From Solirubrobacteraceae bacterium (GTDB lineage Bacteria > Actinomycetota > Thermoleophilia > Solirubrobacterales > Solirubrobacteraceae), in contig JANJUA010000186.1 in the NCBI GenBank assembly GCA_024710825.1, positions 1-15,751 of the forward strand: DNA of 15,751 nucleotides, read 5' to 3'. This document shows, piece after piece, positions 1-6,568 of this stretch (position 1 is its first letter; every line of letters begins with the position of its first letter). The position numbers and the translations under genes are program-made. Under the pieces are notes generated by a model. That model made no database searches, was not told the DNA's origin, and saw only the letters and a program-made list of their open reading frames with translations.

Positions 1-528
1 GCGGCGCAGGCGCTCGATGTCCGTGCGCCAGCGCGGCCTGGTCTCGGCCCGCCAGTCGGCGTAGGCGCCCGTCGTGTCGATGATCGGCGAGCGGCGATAG
101 GGGGTCAGCCGTCGGCAGACGCTGCGGCGATCCGCCGCGCGCAGGAAGGCGGCGGCGTAGGGGTCGTCGACCGGCACGCCCGGAAGCGCCAGGTGCAGCG
201 CACCCTGCTCGGCGAGCGCGGCGACGAGCAGCTCCATGGCCTCCGGCCTGGTGGCCAGCGGGCGGCTGCCCAGCCACACCTCGGTGTCGTTGACTCCGCG
301 CAGCCGACGGCCGTCGCGCCAGGCGGGCAGCGCGGCGGCGAGCCGCCCGTCGTCGTCGCGCACCGTGCCGATCGCCATCGGCCCCGTCGGCGGGAAGGAC
401 TCCCACCACGCCGACAGCCAATCGTGCCGCGAGAAGGGGTCCCGCGCACGGTCGGCGAGGACGTCCCACTCCTCGCGCAGCTCCATCCAGCCGGCGTGAT
501 CTTCGATCCACTGCATCCGCGTGGTCAT
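1..528 (-). CDS. GNAT-family acetyltransferase, CelD/BcsL-like (N-terminal part, cut by window edge)
   Basis: The minus strand is open from an ATG at 526-528 to the first base of the window, giving 176 codons without a stop, so this is a 5'-complete, 3'-truncated gene. The product begins MTTRMQWIEDHAGWMELREE and continues with DPFSRHDWLSAWWESFPP near residues 32-49. That pattern, an early WxxL region followed by PF..xxW...WW, is typical of the N-terminal half of the acetyltransferases found in polysaccharide gene clusters (Acetyltransf_6, CelD/BcsL type). In those clusters they are thought to acylate a polysaccharide or its precursor. The catalytic acetyl-CoA region would lie outside the window. 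A TACGGT box lies 7 nt before the ATG and no Shine-Dalgarno is seen, which suggests a leaderless transcript. The sugar transferase gene nearby fits an envelope polysaccharide role. The family call is by pattern only. Confidence 0.75.
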   Translation of the reverse strand, partial: MTTRMQWIEDHAGWMELREEWDVLADRARDPFSRHDWLSAWWESFPPTGPMAIGTVRDDDGRLAAALPAWRDGRRLRGVNDTEVWLGSRPLATRPEAMELLVAALAEQGALHLALPGVPVDDPYAAAFLRAADRRSVCRRLTPYRRSPIIDTTGAYADWRAETRPRWRTDIERLRR

Positions 529-535
529 GGATGCG

Positions 536-541
536 ACCGTA
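536..541 (-). promoter_or_regulatory. -10 box (TACGGT) of the acetyltransferase gene, leaderless
   Basis: TACGGT on the minus strand fits the actinobacterial TANNNT -10 pattern and ends 7 nt before the ATG. Transcription would therefore begin at or next to the start codon. No convincing -35 is visible. The same hexamer at the same spacing precedes RR2. Confidence 0.45.
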
Positions 542-544
542 CGA

Positions 545-560
545 GCGCCGAGCTCGGCGC
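545..560. promoter_or_regulatory. 16-bp perfect palindrome, candidate operator
   Basis: GCGCCGAGCTCGGCGC is a perfect palindrome with no central spacer. It begins 3 bp upstream of the -10 box of the acetyltransferase gene, between the divergent acetyltransferase and RR1 promoter areas. Its place over the -10/-35 spacer suits a dimeric regulator, possibly one of the LuxR-type proteins nearby (inference). Confidence 0.4.
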
Positions 561-656
561 GACCCGGGAGGACCACCACGACCGCCGGTGACGTTCTTCC
601 TTAAGTTGGAGCAGGGTCGTCGCTGAACGGGCGGTTAGGAACGCGGTGTTGGGTGG

Positions 657-677
657 TGTCGGCAGTACCCACCGACA
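657..677 (+). promoter_or_regulatory. Dyad upstream of RR1 (operator or 5' UTR hairpin)
   Basis: TGTCGG (657-662) and CCGACA (672-677) form an inverted repeat with a 9-nt loop. It ends 10 nt before the Shine-Dalgarno of RR1. It could be an operator or an RNA stem in the leader. Only the symmetry supports it. Confidence 0.3.
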
Positions 678-699
678 TCCCGTGTCCAAAGGACGAGCA

Positions 700-1386
700 G
701 TGCCCTCCACCTCAGCCTCCCCGGACCCGCGCCTGCGGGTCGTCATCGCCGACTCCGACCCGCTCGCCCGCGGCGCCGTGCGCGACGTCCTGCAGGCCGG
801 CGGCCGCTTCACCGTCATCGCGGCGGTCGCCGGCCTGCGCGACGCCGCCGAGCTGACGCAGCACTACGCGCCCGACCTGCTCGTCACCGAGCTCGACCTT
901 CCGGACGGCGACGCGATCGCACTCGCCGAGCAGGTCCTCCGGCGGCGGCCCGAGGTGCGCGTCGCCGTGCTGACGAAGTCGCGCGACGACGCCCGAGCGC
1001 TCCAGGCCGTGCGGGCCGGCGTCCACGGCATCCTCGACAAGGGGCTCGCGGAGCCCGAGCTCGAGCGCGCGCTCAGGGAGATCCACGCCGGGAAGATGCG
1101 GCTGCCGACGGCGCTCGTCTCCGAGCTCGTGCTCCGCTTCCGCAGGGCGCCCGAGCCGGGCAGCGGGCTGCGCCCCATCCGCAGCGCGCTCACCAACCGC
1201 GAGTGGGAGATCCTGGACCTGCTCGCTAAGGACGCCACCACGGCAGAGATCGCCGAGCGCCTCGTGCTGACGGAGGACACGGTCTACAGCCACCTCAAGA
1301 GCGTCAACCGCAAGCTCGGCGTGCACTCGCGCGCGGACGCGCTCGAGGCCGTGCGCGAGCTCTACGAGACGCCGCTCGCCGCCTGA
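700..1386 (+). CDS. RR1: NarL/LuxR-type response regulator with Glu at the phospho-site (class A)
   Basis: 228 aa. A receiver domain spans about residues 11-128 and a GerE/LuxR helix-turn-helix about 165-222, with recognition helix region [20 protein letters not shown]. The receiver is atypical: the acidic pair reads D18-S19, the phospho-acceptor position is E64 (in LVTELDLP), while T92 and K114 are kept. Glu can mimic phospho-Asp, so the protein may act without a kinase (inference). A GTG at 700 was chosen over the GTG at 646 because AAAGGA sits 6 nt before it and the extra 18 residues look non-coding. The linker motif GSGLRPIRSALTNREW recurs in four paralogues in this window. It is divergent from the acetyltransferase gene and convergent with the sugar transferase. 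No histidine kinase gene is nearby, and the DNA target is unknown. Confidence 0.9.
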   Translation: MPSTSASPDPRLRVVIADSDPLARGAVRDVLQAGGRFTVIAAVAGLRDAAELTQHYAPDLLVTELDLPDGDAIALAEQVLRRRPEVRVAVLTKSRDDARALQAVRAGVHGILDKGLAEPELERALREIHAGKMRLPTALVSELVLRFRRAPEPGSGLRPIRSALTNREWEILDLLAKDATTAEIAERLVLTEDTVYSHLKSVNRKLGVHSRADALEAVRELYETPLAA

Positions 1387-1397
1387 GCGGCGAGCGG
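1372..1397. terminator. Hairpin over the RR1 stop codon, candidate bidirectional terminator
   Basis: Arms 1372-1382 and 1387-1397 pair perfectly over 11 bp, with the 4-nt loop CTGA holding most of the stop codon. It lies between two convergent genes whose stops are 13 bp apart. There is no T-tract, so intrinsic termination would be of the GC-hairpin type. Confidence 0.5.
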
Positions 1398-1399
1398 GG

Positions 1400-2893
1400 T
1401 CAGTCCTCGCTCGGCTGGAACAGCACCGCCAACGTCATGACCAGGATGCGGAGGTCCAGCCCGAGCGACCAGTGCTCGATGTAGTAGTTGTCCCACTCCA
1501 CGCGGTCCGTCAAGGACGTCTGGCCGCGGTAGCCGTGCACCTGGGCCCACCCCGTGAGCCCGGCCCGGACGCGGTGGCGTTCGTCGTAGCGGCGGATGTC
1601 GCGGGAGAACAGCTCGACGAACTCGGGGCGCTCGGGGCGCGGGCCGATGAGGCTCATCTCGCCCCGCAGGACGTTGACGAGCTGCGGCAGCTCGTCCAGC
1701 GACGTCCGCCGCAGGATGCGCCCCACGCGGGTGCGCCTGTCGATCCCCTCCACCCCGCCGGGCGCGCTGCCGCTGGCGGGGACGAAGCGCCCGGCGTCGG
1801 GCGCGAGCGCCATCGAGCGGAACTTCAGGAGGTCGAACGGACGCCCGTCGAGGCCCACGCGACGCTGGCGGAAGAAGATCGGCCCGGGCGACTCGATGCG
1901 CACCGCGAGGGCGATCGCCGCCAGCAGCGGGGCGAGCGCCAGCAGGCCGGCCAGCGCCGCGACGAAGTCGAAGGCGTGCTTGACCTTGAAGCGCCAGTTG
2001 CCCGGCCGGACGGCGTGCAGGCCGATCAGCGGCAGCCCGCCGAGGCGGTCGTAGGTGACCCGGCCGGTGTGCGACTCGAACAGGCGCGGCACGATCGACA
2101 CGGCGACGCCGCGGCGCTCGCAGTCGCGCACGGCGTTCGACAGGACCTCGTCGCGCGTGCCCGAGAAGGCCACGATGACCTGCTCGACGCCGCTCTGCTC
2201 CGCCAGCTCGCCGAGATCGGCGATCTCCCCCAGCAGCGGCAGGGAGTCCGACGGCCGCCCGGCGCCCGCATGGGAGTCGGGATCGTTGACGAAGCCGATC
2301 GGGCGCAGGCCGTAGTCGGGGTTCTCGAGCAGTCGGTCGCCGATGCGCCCGGCGACGTCGCCCCCGCCCACGATGAGCGTCGGGCGGCCCACCAGGCCGC
2401 GACCGCGAGCCTTGCGCTGGGTCGCGATCGCGCCCGTGCGCCCGAGCGTGACCGCGACCGCAGCGAGCCCGGTGGCGAGCGCCACGCGCCCACCGGACAC
2501 CTCGGATCCGACGTGGACGGCCAGCACCTCCAGCACCAGCCCCGCTATCGCGATGGCCGCGACCAAGCGGGCTATGGCGTCGAGCGCCGCGGACCCGATG
2601 GTCCGCGAGTAGGTGCCGCGCAGCGCGAGCGCCGCGAGCGAGAGGGGCAGCAGGAGCGCGAGCACCGCGCCGCCCTCCAGCAGCCGACCGAACCCCCCGG
2701 CGGCGATGACGACGGACGCCGTCAGGGCCAGGACGTCGGCGACGAGGCAGGCCAGGACGAAGCCCCGACCCTCGAGCCACCACGCCGCGCCGAGGCCTCC
2801 CGCCGCCGCCTGCGCGGGGGTCGCCGGGCGACGCTCGGCGACCTGGATGGCGCGTGCCGGTGCAGCAACGGGTTCGGTCTCGACGATCGACAT
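1400..2893 (-). CDS. Polyprenyl-phosphate sugar-1-phosphate transferase (WbaP/CpsE type)
   Basis: 497 aa, a usual length for the two-part family. Roughly four hydrophobic segments lie between residues 43 and 152. A Rossmann-like region follows (LIVGGGDVAGR, about 173-183), then one more membrane segment (about 305-331). The C-terminal catalytic domain (332-497) shows ESPGPIFFRQRRVG, KFRSM, SLDELPQ (D400-E401), LIGPRPERPE and the closing WDNYYIEHWS region. Such enzymes move a hexose-1-phosphate from a nucleotide sugar onto undecaprenyl phosphate at the inner membrane face, the first committed step of exopolysaccharide or capsule repeat assembly. The sugar specificity cannot be read from sequence. 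It starts divergently from RR2, with a TAGCGT box 15 nt before the ATG and no good Shine-Dalgarno. The acetyltransferase at the left edge may belong to the same polysaccharide system. Confidence 0.93.
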   Translation of the reverse strand: MSIVETEPVAAPARAIQVAERRPATPAQAAAGGLGAAWWLEGRGFVLACLVADVLALTASVVIAAGGFGRLLEGGAVLALLLPLSLAALALRGTYSRTIGSAALDAIARLVAAIAIAGLVLEVLAVHVGSEVSGGRVALATGLAAVAVTLGRTGAIATQRKARGRGLVGRPTLIVGGGDVAGRIGDRLLENPDYGLRPIGFVNDPDSHAGAGRPSDSLPLLGEIADLGELAEQSGVEQVIVAFSGTRDEVLSNAVRDCERRGVAVSIVPRLFESHTGRVTYDRLGGLPLIGLHAVRPGNWRFKVKHAFDFVAALAGLLALAPLLAAIALAVRIESPGPIFFRQRRVGLDGRPFDLLKFRSMALAPDAGRFVPASGSAPGGVEGIDRRTRVGRILRRTSLDELPQLVNVLRGEMSLIGPRPERPEFVELFSRDIRRYDERHRVRAGLTGWAQVHGYRGQTSLTDRVEWDNYYIEHWSLGLDLRILVMTLAVLFQPSED

Positions 2894-2908
2894 GGTGGAG
2901 CGAGACCG

Positions 2909-2914
2909 ACGCTA
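2909..2914 (-). promoter_or_regulatory. Possible -10 box (TAGCGT) of the sugar transferase gene
   Basis: TAGCGT on the minus strand lies 15 nt before the ATG at 2893, which would leave a leader of about 8 nt. It is weaker evidence than the boxes spaced 6-9 nt elsewhere in the window. Confidence 0.3.
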
Positions 2915-2993
2915 GATCCGCTGCGCCAACGCCACGTGGGGGATTCGATCGCGCCCCCGGTCGGGAACCTGCGAGCGCCGCCGGGCGTCGTCT

Positions 2994-3004
2994 ACCGGAC
3001 CGGT
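2994..3004. promoter_or_regulatory. Inverted repeat ACCGG-A-CCGGT between divergent genes
   Basis: An 11-bp interrupted palindrome in the 240-bp region between the sugar transferase and RR2. It is a possible operator, supported only by symmetry and place. Nothing else in this intergenic stretch stood out apart from the two -10 boxes at its ends. Confidence 0.25.
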
Positions 3005-3120
3005 GGGGAGATCCCGTTGGAGCGCGAGGCGCGGTGGGGGAGGAACACGCTGCCGGCCCCGTCACGATCGTCCCCACGAGGGGCTCCGCTTCCCACCACC
3101 GGCGACCACCCCGGTCCACA

Positions 3121-3126
3121 TACGGT
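3121..3126 (+). promoter_or_regulatory. -10 box (TACGGT) of RR2, leaderless
   Basis: TACGGT ends 7 nt before the GTG at 3134, and no Shine-Dalgarno is present. This would be the promoter of the RR2-GGDEF-RR3 operon. It has the same hexamer and spacing as the acetyltransferase gene. Confidence 0.45.
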
Positions 3127-3133
3127 CCCGTTC

Positions 3134-3895
3134 GTGAACGCAGCATCCGATCCGGAAGCCCCTGCGCGCAACCTCCGCGTGCTGGTCGCCGACGACGACC
3201 CGCTGGTCCGCCGCACGCTCGTGGCCGCGCTCGACGCCGCCCCCGGCATGGTCGTCGACGGCGTCGTGTGCGACGGCGAGGCGGCGATCGCGGCGGTGCT
3301 CGAGAACCCGCCGGACGTCGTCGTCATGGACGTCGACATGCCGGTCGTCGACGGGATCACCGCGACGCTGCGTCTGAGGCAGGCCAGCCCGAGCGTCCGG
3401 GTCCTCGTGATCGCCCCGTCCGACGATGTCGAGCTCGCCCTGCTCAGCCTGCGGGCCGGCGCCTCCGGGTTCCTGGCCAAGGACGTCGCCTCCGCCGGCC
3501 TGGCGCGTGCGATCGTCGGCGTCTCCCGCGGGGAGGCGGCGATCTCGCGCGCGCTCGTCCTGCGCATGTTCGAGCGAGTGCGCCGCGCGCCCTTCCACGG
3601 GACGGGCATGCGGCCAGTGCACAGCGACCTCACCGGGCGCGAGTGGCATGTGCTGGACCTGCTCTGCGACGGCGCCGAGCCCGACGCGATCGCCGGGAGG
3701 CTCGGCGTCTCGCCCGAGACGGTGCGCACCCACGTCGCCAACGTGCGCGCCAAGCTCGGCGCAGACTCCGTCGAGGAGGCCGTGGCCATCGGCCGCCGGC
3801 AGCGCAGCGGGGACGCGGGCGTCGACGCACAGCCGCCGCTGGACGAGCTGGCGCTGCGGCGCGTGCTCAACCTCGGACTGGGGGCGCGGCCGTGA
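3134..3895 (+). CDS. RR2: NarL/LuxR-type response regulator (class B, with C-terminal tail)
   Basis: 253 aa. The receiver (about 14-130) has a full acidic pair D20-D21, phospho-acceptor D66 in VVVMDVDMP, and K116. The switch Thr/Ser is replaced by A94 (in VIAPSDD), so signal transmission after phosphorylation may differ. The LuxR helix-turn-helix (about 165-222) contains SPETVRTHVANVRAKLG. After it comes a tail with PPLDELALRRV that RR4 shares and the other three paralogues lack. GTG at 3134 is chosen because a TACGGT box sits 7 nt upstream; much longer in-frame extensions read through the opposite-strand sugar transferase and are not credible. Its TGA overlaps the GTG of the GGDEF gene by 4 nt, so the two are probably translationally coupled. 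Confidence 0.9.
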   Translation: MNAASDPEAPARNLRVLVADDDPLVRRTLVAALDAAPGMVVDGVVCDGEAAIAAVLENPPDVVVMDVDMPVVDGITATLRLRQASPSVRVLVIAPSDDVELALLSLRAGASGFLAKDVASAGLARAIVGVSRGEAAISRALVLRMFERVRRAPFHGTGMRPVHSDLTGREWHVLDLLCDGAEPDAIAGRLGVSPETVRTHVANVRAKLGADSVEEAVAIGRRQRSGDAGVDAQPPLDELALRRVLNLGLGARP

Positions 3896-4728
3896 GGGCC
3901 CTGCGCACGGCCCTGGTCACCCGCCAGCCCGCCGGCGGGCGCCTGGCCGCCCTGCTCGGCGGCAGCACCCGGATCGAGCTGCTGCGGGTGCCTACGCTCG
4001 AACGCGCCGCCGCGCTGACCCCGGACTGCCTGCTGGTCGACGGTCCCCTGGCCGGGGACGCCGCGGCCTTCGTCCCCGACGCCGCGGTGATCGCGCTCTC
4101 CTCCGGCAACGACCTCGGCGCGGCCGTCGCCGCGGTACGCGACGGCGCGGAGGACGCCCTCGACCCCGCCCGGGTGGGCGCGACCGCTCTGGCCAGGACG
4201 CTGCTGCTCGCGGTGGAGCGCCACCGGGCTCGCGCCGAGCTGCGCCACCGCGCGCTGCACGACGCGCTCACGGACCTGCCCAACCGTGGGCTTCTGGAGG
4301 ACCGCCTGAAGCAGGCGCTGGCGACCCGCCGGCGCGACCGGCGGCCGCTCGCCGTGGTGTTCGCGGACCTCGACGCCTTCAAGCCCGTCAACGACCGGCT
4401 CGGACATGCCGCCGGGGACCATGTGCTGCTCGAGGTCGCACGACGCCTTCAGGCCGCGGTGCGGCCCGGCGACACCGTCGCCCGGTTCGGCGGCGACGAG
4501 TTCGTGGTGCTGTGCGCCGGCGTCGGCCCCGACGAGATCGCCCCGGTGACGGAGCGGATCCGCGCCCAGGTCGAGCGCCCCATCCTGGTCGAGCAGGGCG
4601 CCGTCCTGATCGGCGCCAGCATCGGCGTCGCGTTCGCGGACGACGGCACCTCGGCCGAGGAGCTCCTGCACCGGGCCGACGCGGCGATGTACGAGGTCAA
4701 GAGCCACGGCGGGATGGTGGCGCGATGA
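3892..4728 (+). CDS. Diguanylate cyclase (GGDEF) with a degenerate receiver-like N-terminus
   Basis: 278 aa. Residues 1-115 resemble a receiver in layout (CLLVDGPL at 46-53, VIALSS at 66-71) but lack the acidic pair and the conserved Lys (AEDALDP in its place), so it is probably a pseudo-receiver. A short helical linker (ERHRARAELRHRALHDALTDLPNR) leads into the GGDEF domain. Active-site features are intact: D159 and D161 in FADLDAFK, N167-D168, and GGDEF at 200-204. The allosteric RxxD site (RPGD, 191-194) stands exactly five residues before GGDEF, so product inhibition is likely. It would make cyclic di-GMP from two GTP. It lies inside the regulator operon, overlapping RR2 by GTGA and RR3 by ATGA, which ties c-di-GMP output to these regulators. 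A link to the neighbouring polysaccharide gene is inference. Confidence 0.93.
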   Translation: MRALRTALVTRQPAGGRLAALLGGSTRIELLRVPTLERAAALTPDCLLVDGPLAGDAAAFVPDAAVIALSSGNDLGAAVAAVRDGAEDALDPARVGATALARTLLLAVERHRARAELRHRALHDALTDLPNRGLLEDRLKQALATRRRDRRPLAVVFADLDAFKPVNDRLGHAAGDHVLLEVARRLQAAVRPGDTVARFGGDEFVVLCAGVGPDEIAPVTERIRAQVERPILVEQGAVLIGASIGVAFADDGTSAEELLHRADAAMYEVKSHGGMVAR

Positions 4729-5396
4729 GCGAGCGCGACGAGCGGCCGCGGGTCGTCATCGCCGACCCGGACCCGATCGCTCGCCGCGTCGTCCGGGACG
4801 CCCTCGAGGCCGAGAGCTTCGTGGTGGTGGCCGAGGCGGCCGACGGCGTCGAGGCCGCCGAGCTGACGTTGCACTACGCGCCCGAGCTGCTGCTGCTCGA
4901 AGCCGTGCTGCCGCGGATGGACGGGCTCTCCGTGGTGCGCGAGGTCATCTCACGCGGCGGCAGCACCGCGATCGTCCTCTTCGCCGCCGCGGCCGACGAC
5001 GAGATCGCGCTGCGCGCCCTGCGCGCGGGCGCCAAGGGCTTTTTGAGCAAGGGCGTCGGCGCGGCGCCGCTGCCGCGGGCTCTGCACGCCGTGCTCAAGG
5101 GCGAGGCGGCCGTCTCGCGCAGGCTCACCATGCGCCTGGTCGAGCGCCTCCGGCGCATCCCCGGCCCCGGTGCCGGCGTGCGGCCGGTCCGCAGCGACCT
5201 GACCGCCCGCGAGTGGGAGGTGCTCGACCTCCTCAGCGCCGGGGCGTCCACGAGCGCCATCGCCGAGCGCCTGTCGCTGGCCGAGGACACCGTCCACAGC
5301 CACGTCAAGCGCCTGATGCGCAAGCTCGGCGTGCACAGCCGCGCGGAGGCGGTCAAGGCAGCCGACCGGCTGCTGCGGATGAGCACGAGCGGCTGA
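4725..5396 (+). CDS. RR3: NarL/LuxR-type response regulator with Glu at the phospho-site (class A)
   Basis: 223 aa, beginning [17 protein letters not shown]. The acidic pair is broken (D14-P15), the phospho-acceptor position is E59 (LLLLEAVLP) and the switch residue is A87; K109 remains. This receiver therefore almost certainly is not phosphorylated in the normal way. The LuxR helix-turn-helix (about 158-215) includes AEDTVHSHVKRLMRKLGVHS and is well kept, so DNA binding is expected. The ATG overlaps the TGA of the GGDEF gene (ATGA), which fixes the start and shows it is the third gene of an operon. Of the five paralogues it looks closest to RR5, sharing [23 protein letters not shown] and LEAVLPR/MEAVLPR. 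Confidence 0.92.
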   Translation: MSERDERPRVVIADPDPIARRVVRDALEAESFVVVAEAADGVEAAELTLHYAPELLLLEAVLPRMDGLSVVREVISRGGSTAIVLFAAAADDEIALRALRAGAKGFLSKGVGAAPLPRALHAVLKGEAAVSRRLTMRLVERLRRIPGPGAGVRPVRSDLTAREWEVLDLLSAGASTSAIAERLSLAEDTVHSHVKRLMRKLGVHSRAEAVKAADRLLRMSTSG

Positions 5397-5439
5397 CGGA
5401 GCTCCCTGCCCCGAGGCACCGGGTGATCCTGCTACCGGT

Positions 5440-5464
5440 CCGGGAGAAAGCGCCCCCATCCCGG
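5440..5464 (+). terminator. Inverted repeat after RR3, terminator or operator
   Basis: CCGGGA (5440-5445) and TCCCGG (5459-5464) are separated by 13 nt in the 163-bp gap between RR3 and RR4. It could end the RR2-GGDEF-RR3 transcript or bind a regulator upstream of RR4. The large loop argues for caution. Confidence 0.25.
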
Positions 5465-5545
5465 CTCGAGACCAGCACCGCCCGCCACGGCTTCGCCCCC
5501 CACGGAGCGTCGGCCTTCTACCGATGTGCGGCGAACCGCGCAGAG

Positions 5546-5551
5546 TAACGT
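5546..5551 (+). promoter_or_regulatory. -10 box (TAACGT) of RR4, leaderless
   Basis: TAACGT ends 8 nt before the ATG at 5560, and no Shine-Dalgarno is seen. RR4 thus appears to have its own promoter and not to be read only from the upstream operon. Confidence 0.4.
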
Positions 5552-5559
5552 CGACTGCC

Positions 5560-6327
5560 ATGGACGAGCCCGACGCCCTTCATGGAGCCCTGGGGAGGCG
5601 GGTGAAGGTTCTGGTCGTCGACGACGACCCCATCGTGCGGCACGCGCTACGCGCGGCGCTCGAGACGGAGCGCCCACTCGAGTTCGGGGGCGAGGCCCAG
5701 TCCGCCGGCGATGCCGTCACCGCCGCCGTCGAGCTCCAGCCGGACGTGATCCTCCTGGACGCCGAGATCTCCGACGGACAGGGCATCGCGACGACCACCG
5801 CGCTCAAGCACCGCGCTCCGTCCGCGCACATCGTCCTGTTGGCGCCGAGCCCCGACGACGACCTGGGGCTCCTGAGCCTGCGCGCCGGCGCCTCGGGCTT
5901 CCTGCCCAAGGACATCGCGCCGAGCGCGCTGCGCCGCGCCATACGCGGCGTCTGCGCCGGCGAGGCCGCCATCTCCCGGTCGCTCGCCGGCATCGTCGTC
6001 GACCGTCTCAAGAGCACGGCCGAGCGGGGCAGCGGCATGCGGCCCGTGCGCAGCACGCTCACCTCGCGGGAGTGGCAGGCCCTGGACCTCATGTGCGAGG
6101 GGGCGACGACCGCGTCCATGGCGGAGACGCTCGGCCTCTCCGCCGACACCGTCCGCACGCACGTCAAGCACGTGCTGACCAAGCTCGGCGCGCACTCCCG
6201 CGCCGAGGCGGTCGCCATCGCGGGCCGGCTGCGCGCGGGCCAGGACGGCCCTCCGCCCGGTCCGCCACTCGACGAGCTGACGCTCCGCCGGATCGCCTCG
6301 CGCGGCGCCAGGCGCCCCGGCTCCTGA
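5560..6327 (+). CDS. RR4: NarL/LuxR-type response regulator (class B, with C-terminal tail)
   Basis: 255 aa. The receiver (about 14-132) has acidic pair D21-D22, phospho-acceptor D67 in VILLDAEIS, and K117, with A95 at the switch Thr/Ser position (LLAPSPDD). The usual Pro four residues after the phospho-Asp is Ser here. The LuxR helix-turn-helix (about 167-224) has SADTVRTHVKHVLTKLGAHS. The tail GPPLDELTLRRI matches the tail of RR2, which marks them as one class. The ATG at 5560 is preferred over the in-frame ATG at 5524 because the TAACGT box lies between them, 8 nt before the later one. It can in principle accept phosphate from a kinase or from small phosphodonors, but no kinase gene is in the window. 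Confidence 0.9.
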   Translation: MDEPDALHGALGRRVKVLVVDDDPIVRHALRAALETERPLEFGGEAQSAGDAVTAAVELQPDVILLDAEISDGQGIATTTALKHRAPSAHIVLLAPSPDDDLGLLSLRAGASGFLPKDIAPSALRRAIRGVCAGEAAISRSLAGIVVDRLKSTAERGSGMRPVRSTLTSREWQALDLMCEGATTASMAETLGLSADTVRTHVKHVLTKLGAHSRAEAVAIAGRLRAGQDGPPPGPPLDELTLRRIASRGARRPGS

Positions 6328-6352
6328 CGCACTCGGAGCGCCGTCGGGCCGG

Positions 6353-6369
6353 CCGGAGAGGACCTCCGG
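6353..6369 (+). terminator. Hairpin downstream of RR4
   Basis: CCGGAG (6353-6358) and CTCCGG (6364-6369) form a 6-bp stem with a 5-nt loop, 25 nt after the RR4 stop. A short mixed run with some T follows. It is a plausible but weak terminator. Confidence 0.4.
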
Positions 6370-6409
6370 ACGCGCGATCGATTCTCCCCCCCATCGGCCG
6401 TCGAAAAGC

Positions 6410-6425
6410 GCCCTCACCGGAGGGC
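6410..6425 (+). terminator. Second hairpin between RR4 and RR5
   Basis: GCCCTC (6410-6415) and GAGGGC (6420-6425) pair perfectly around the loop ACCG. It lies 34 bp upstream of the possible RR5 -10 box, so it could be a second terminator stem for RR4 or an operator for RR5. Confidence 0.35.
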
Positions 6426-6458
6426 AGCGATCTCCCCAAAGCCCGTGAGGGGCGCGGA

Positions 6459-6464
6459 TAGAGT
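6459..6464 (+). promoter_or_regulatory. Possible -10 box (TAGAGT) of RR5
   Basis: TAGAGT fits TANNNT and would give RR5 a 5' leader of roughly 100 nt, unlike the leaderless genes around it. No clear -35 is visible. Confidence 0.35.
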
Positions 6465-6529
6465 CGCGGCAACGGAGCGACAGGGCCAAGGGAAGAAGCC
6501 CACGGACGCACAGGTCGAGCCGCACACTC

Positions 6530-6561
6530 CTCCCAACCCCTCGGGAGCATCGACCAGGGAG
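6530..6561 (+). promoter_or_regulatory. RR5 leader: one CTCCC facing two GGGAG copies, the second being the ribosome site
   Basis: CTCCC (6530-6534) can pair with GGGAG at 6543-6547 or with GGGAG at 6557-6561. The second copy is the Shine-Dalgarno of RR5, 7 nt before its ATG. The two pairings exclude each other, which would allow a simple on/off switch of ribosome access. This is read from base pairing only. Confidence 0.25.
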
Positions 6562-6568
6562 AAACACT

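Noticed and set aside
646..699. Upstream GTG start for RR1
   Set aside because: No ribosome site is near it, and the added residues do not resemble the other paralogues, while the GTG at 700 has AAAGGA 6 nt before it.
1472..3133. Very long plus-strand open frame running into RR2
   Set aside because: It is antisense to the well-supported sugar transferase and is rich in Arg, Ala, Gln and Pro. It is open only because stops are rare at this GC content. Only its last part, from 3134, is a gene.
2992..4707. Minus-strand open frame of 571 codons opposite RR2 and the GGDEF gene
   Set aside because: It is antisense to two genes with intact domains and has no recognisable motif of its own.
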